Below, one piece after another: positions 62,806-64,000 of a stretch of 64,000 nucleotides of DNA. A program made the translations under genes and the position numbers. Origin of the DNA: Vibrio astriarenae (GTDB lineage: Bacteria; Pseudomonadota; Gammaproteobacteria; Enterobacterales; Vibrionaceae); NCBI RefSeq assembly GCF_010587385.1, contig NZ_CP047475.1:2790001-2854000 (forward strand). The letters run 5' to 3'. Numbering within the stretch: the stretch's first letter is position 1; each line of letters begins with the position of its first letter. Below the pieces are notes generated by a model. The model worked only from the letters and a program-made list of their open reading frames with translations. It was not told the origin of the DNA and searched no databases.

Positions 62806-64000
62806 TTAGTTTGTGCTTTCGATTTCACGATGAACTTGTGCCATCGCCTTCGCCCAAGGACTCAGTTGCTGGACATCATTGGGTAAACTCGAGACCGCAT
62901 CACGCGCAGCCTGTATGGTTGGGTAGTTTTCAAACGTTACGATAAACCAGTTCACATCGTTACGTAACGTTGGGTAAATGCGCACTTCACCCTCCACAGG
63001 ATAAGCATCAATAAACTGCTGCACCTCTTCTAGTGAGTTAAGTGCGGCCAATTGCAGCGTGTAGCTACGAGGTGAATAGGCAAGTAGCTCTTCGCGAGCG
63101 AAAGAGAAGTTAATCTGGGTTTGCGGTGGTTGCTCCACTACCTCCGGCTCCACTGGGGCGAGATCGGGCGTAGCAATCGAGGTTTCCTCAGGCACAACCT
63201 CCTGAATAACCGTTTCCTCAAGCTCTTGCAGTTCCGGGATTGGCTCGGCTGTTGCGGTTTCATCAAGCAGAGCATCCACCACATCAGAGGTGATCACAAC
63301 GCGGCGTTCACTATCGTCAATACCGACGGTGGCGGTGGAGTCTGTTACTTCTGGAGTCAGTGAAGCACTGTCATCCACGGCCTCTGAAAACGTAGGGTCG
63401 CTGATCGAACCAGTGTTGCTCGTGACTGCAGAGGACTCTGGCAGCGTTGGAATCACGGTTTGCTCTACCAGTGATTCAATGCGTGCGCGGCTGTCATCAG
63501 GAGAGTTTTGTTGCCCTAACCACCAGTAACCACCAGCAATCAAAGCCAAAAACAGTAAGACAATAAGAGCGAGGTTGAGCGGCGATCCGACGATCGAACG
63601 CACAATAACTCTCTTCTCTTTTTTCTGCTCTGCGAGTGCCATAATCTCTCCCGGATAGCGCGTCACTTTCTCAAATGACTGTCGAACCTGCTTTTCCATA
63701 TCCGGTTCAACATAACGCATGACTAAATACTCAAAGAAACGCTCTGCCTCTGAATCAGAGAGCAGATCAATATCCAACTCGATAGGTTTAAGCTCTTGAC
63801 CATAGCTCAAACGCTTCAATAACGGGTTCACACTGTTATTGTGTACCATCAATACAACGTTAACAGACCAGTGACTGCATTGATTTGCGGCGACGCACAG
63901 TAACCATAGCTCACTAAGCAGCTGTTCTGAAAGTAAATGCGCGTCATCGATGACTAAAATGAGATCGCACGACTCTCCATCTAATATTTGCTCAAGATTA
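62806..64000 (-). CDS. damX: DamX-like protein: AAA/ExeA-type ATPase part plus SPOR domain (cut by window edge)
   Basis: The reading frame is open through the right edge, so the N-terminus is missing; a TTG at 63852 is internal. The edge-proximal part reads ILDGESCDLILVIDDAHLLS, a Walker B-like strand of an ExeA-type ATPase. Then come an acidic segment, a membrane helix (LALIVLLFLALIAGGYWWLG), an acidic, Thr/Val-rich stretch and a C-terminal SPOR domain (SYTLQLAALNSLEEVQQF) that binds denuded septal glycan. Position next to dam supports DamX, a division protein. An intact Walker A cannot be checked here. Confidence 0.88.
   Translation of the reverse strand, partial: NLEQILDGESCDLILVIDDAHLLSEQLLSELWLLCVAANQCSHWSVNVVLMVHNNSVNPLLKRLSYGQELKPIELDIDLLSDSEAERFFEYLVMRYVEPDMEKQVRQSFEKVTRYPGEIMALAEQKKEKRVIVRSIVGSPLNLALIVLLFLALIAGGYWWLGQQNSPDDSRARIESLVEQTVIPTLPESSAVTSNTGSISDPTFSEAVDDSASLTPEVTDSTATVGIDDSERRVVITSDVVDALLDETATAEPIPELQELEETVIQEVVPEETSIATPDLAPVEPEVVEQPPQTQINFSFAREELLAYSPRSYTLQLAALNSLEEVQQFIDAYPVEGEVRIYPTLRNDVNWFIVTFENYPTIQAARDAVSSLPNDVQQLSPWAKAMAQVHREIESTN

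Overview
The window looks like part of the large chromosome of a Vibrio species (gammaproteobacteria, Vibrionaceae). Three things support this: housekeeping proteins close to but distinct from those of Escherichia coli, gene order that combines several E. coli-type clusters in the way I recall from Vibrio chromosome 1, and a long tRNA-Gly/tRNA-fMet tandem array. Almost everything is core genome. I see no prophage, insertion sequence, CRISPR array, integron attC site or restriction system. The species cannot be fixed from sequence alone.

Layout from left to right. (1) 1-5.9 kb: the str operon, read leftward (yheO-like regulator, tusD, tusC, tusB, rpsL, rpsG, fusA cut by the window edge), then fkpA, a WD40 lipoprotein gene, slyX and a yjeT-like gene. 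(2) 5.9-15.1 kb: the leftward cluster tsaE-amiB-mutL-miaA-hfq-hflX-hflK-hflC. (3) 15.3-21.1 kb: queG, a 500-base gap with a cluster of DnaA boxes and an IHF-type site, a tRNA array of seven tRNA-Gly, four tRNA-fMet and one broken tRNA-Gly, then orn, rsgA and psd. (4) 21.3-30.5 kb: an SLC13 permease, a DMT exporter, gpmM, envC, a TetR regulator, hemE, nudC and rsd. (5) 30.6-44.6 kb: rpoC, rpoB, rplL, rplJ, rplA, rplK, nusG, secE, tufB and four tRNA genes, all leftward. (6) 44.7-54.8 kb: coaA, a palindromic repeat element, small genes, tpiA, a MATE exporter, rraA-menA, the efp/epmB divergent pair, an MgtC-family gene and a Dcu-type C4-dicarboxylate transporter. (7) 54.9-64 kb: a 1399-residue fused formate dehydrogenase, then trpS, gph, rpe, dam and a damX-like gene that runs off the right edge.

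Much of the content is translation and transcription machinery: EF-Tu, EF-G, six ribosomal proteins, both large RNA polymerase subunits, NusG, EF-P with its EpmB lysine aminomutase, the sigma-70 partner Rsd and 15 intact tRNA genes. Growth-rate control shows in strong promoters with GC-rich discriminators ahead of the tRNA arrays and the rplK and rplJ transcripts, in an L10-type leader ahead of rplJ, and in an attenuator between rplL and rpoB. A second theme is chromosome and envelope maintenance: MutL with Dam (methyl-directed repair), AmiB with its probable activator EnvC and the SPOR protein DamX (cell division), and HflKC, HflX and Hfq.

The most interesting item is the queG-tRNA-Gly gap. 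In E. coli I recall that the DnaA-titrating locus datA lies in the same place (queG, datA, tRNA-Gly(GCC) genes, orn). This window holds four perfect DnaA boxes, one near-match and a perfect IHF consensus there, so it is a candidate Vibrio datA. Other leads are an unexplained plus-strand terminator between hemE and nudC that suggests a small RNA of about 68 nt, a decayed tRNA-Gly, exact 224-base repeats with conserved spacer hairpins in the tRNA array, and the single-chain formate dehydrogenase fused to a GltD-like NAD(P)H module.
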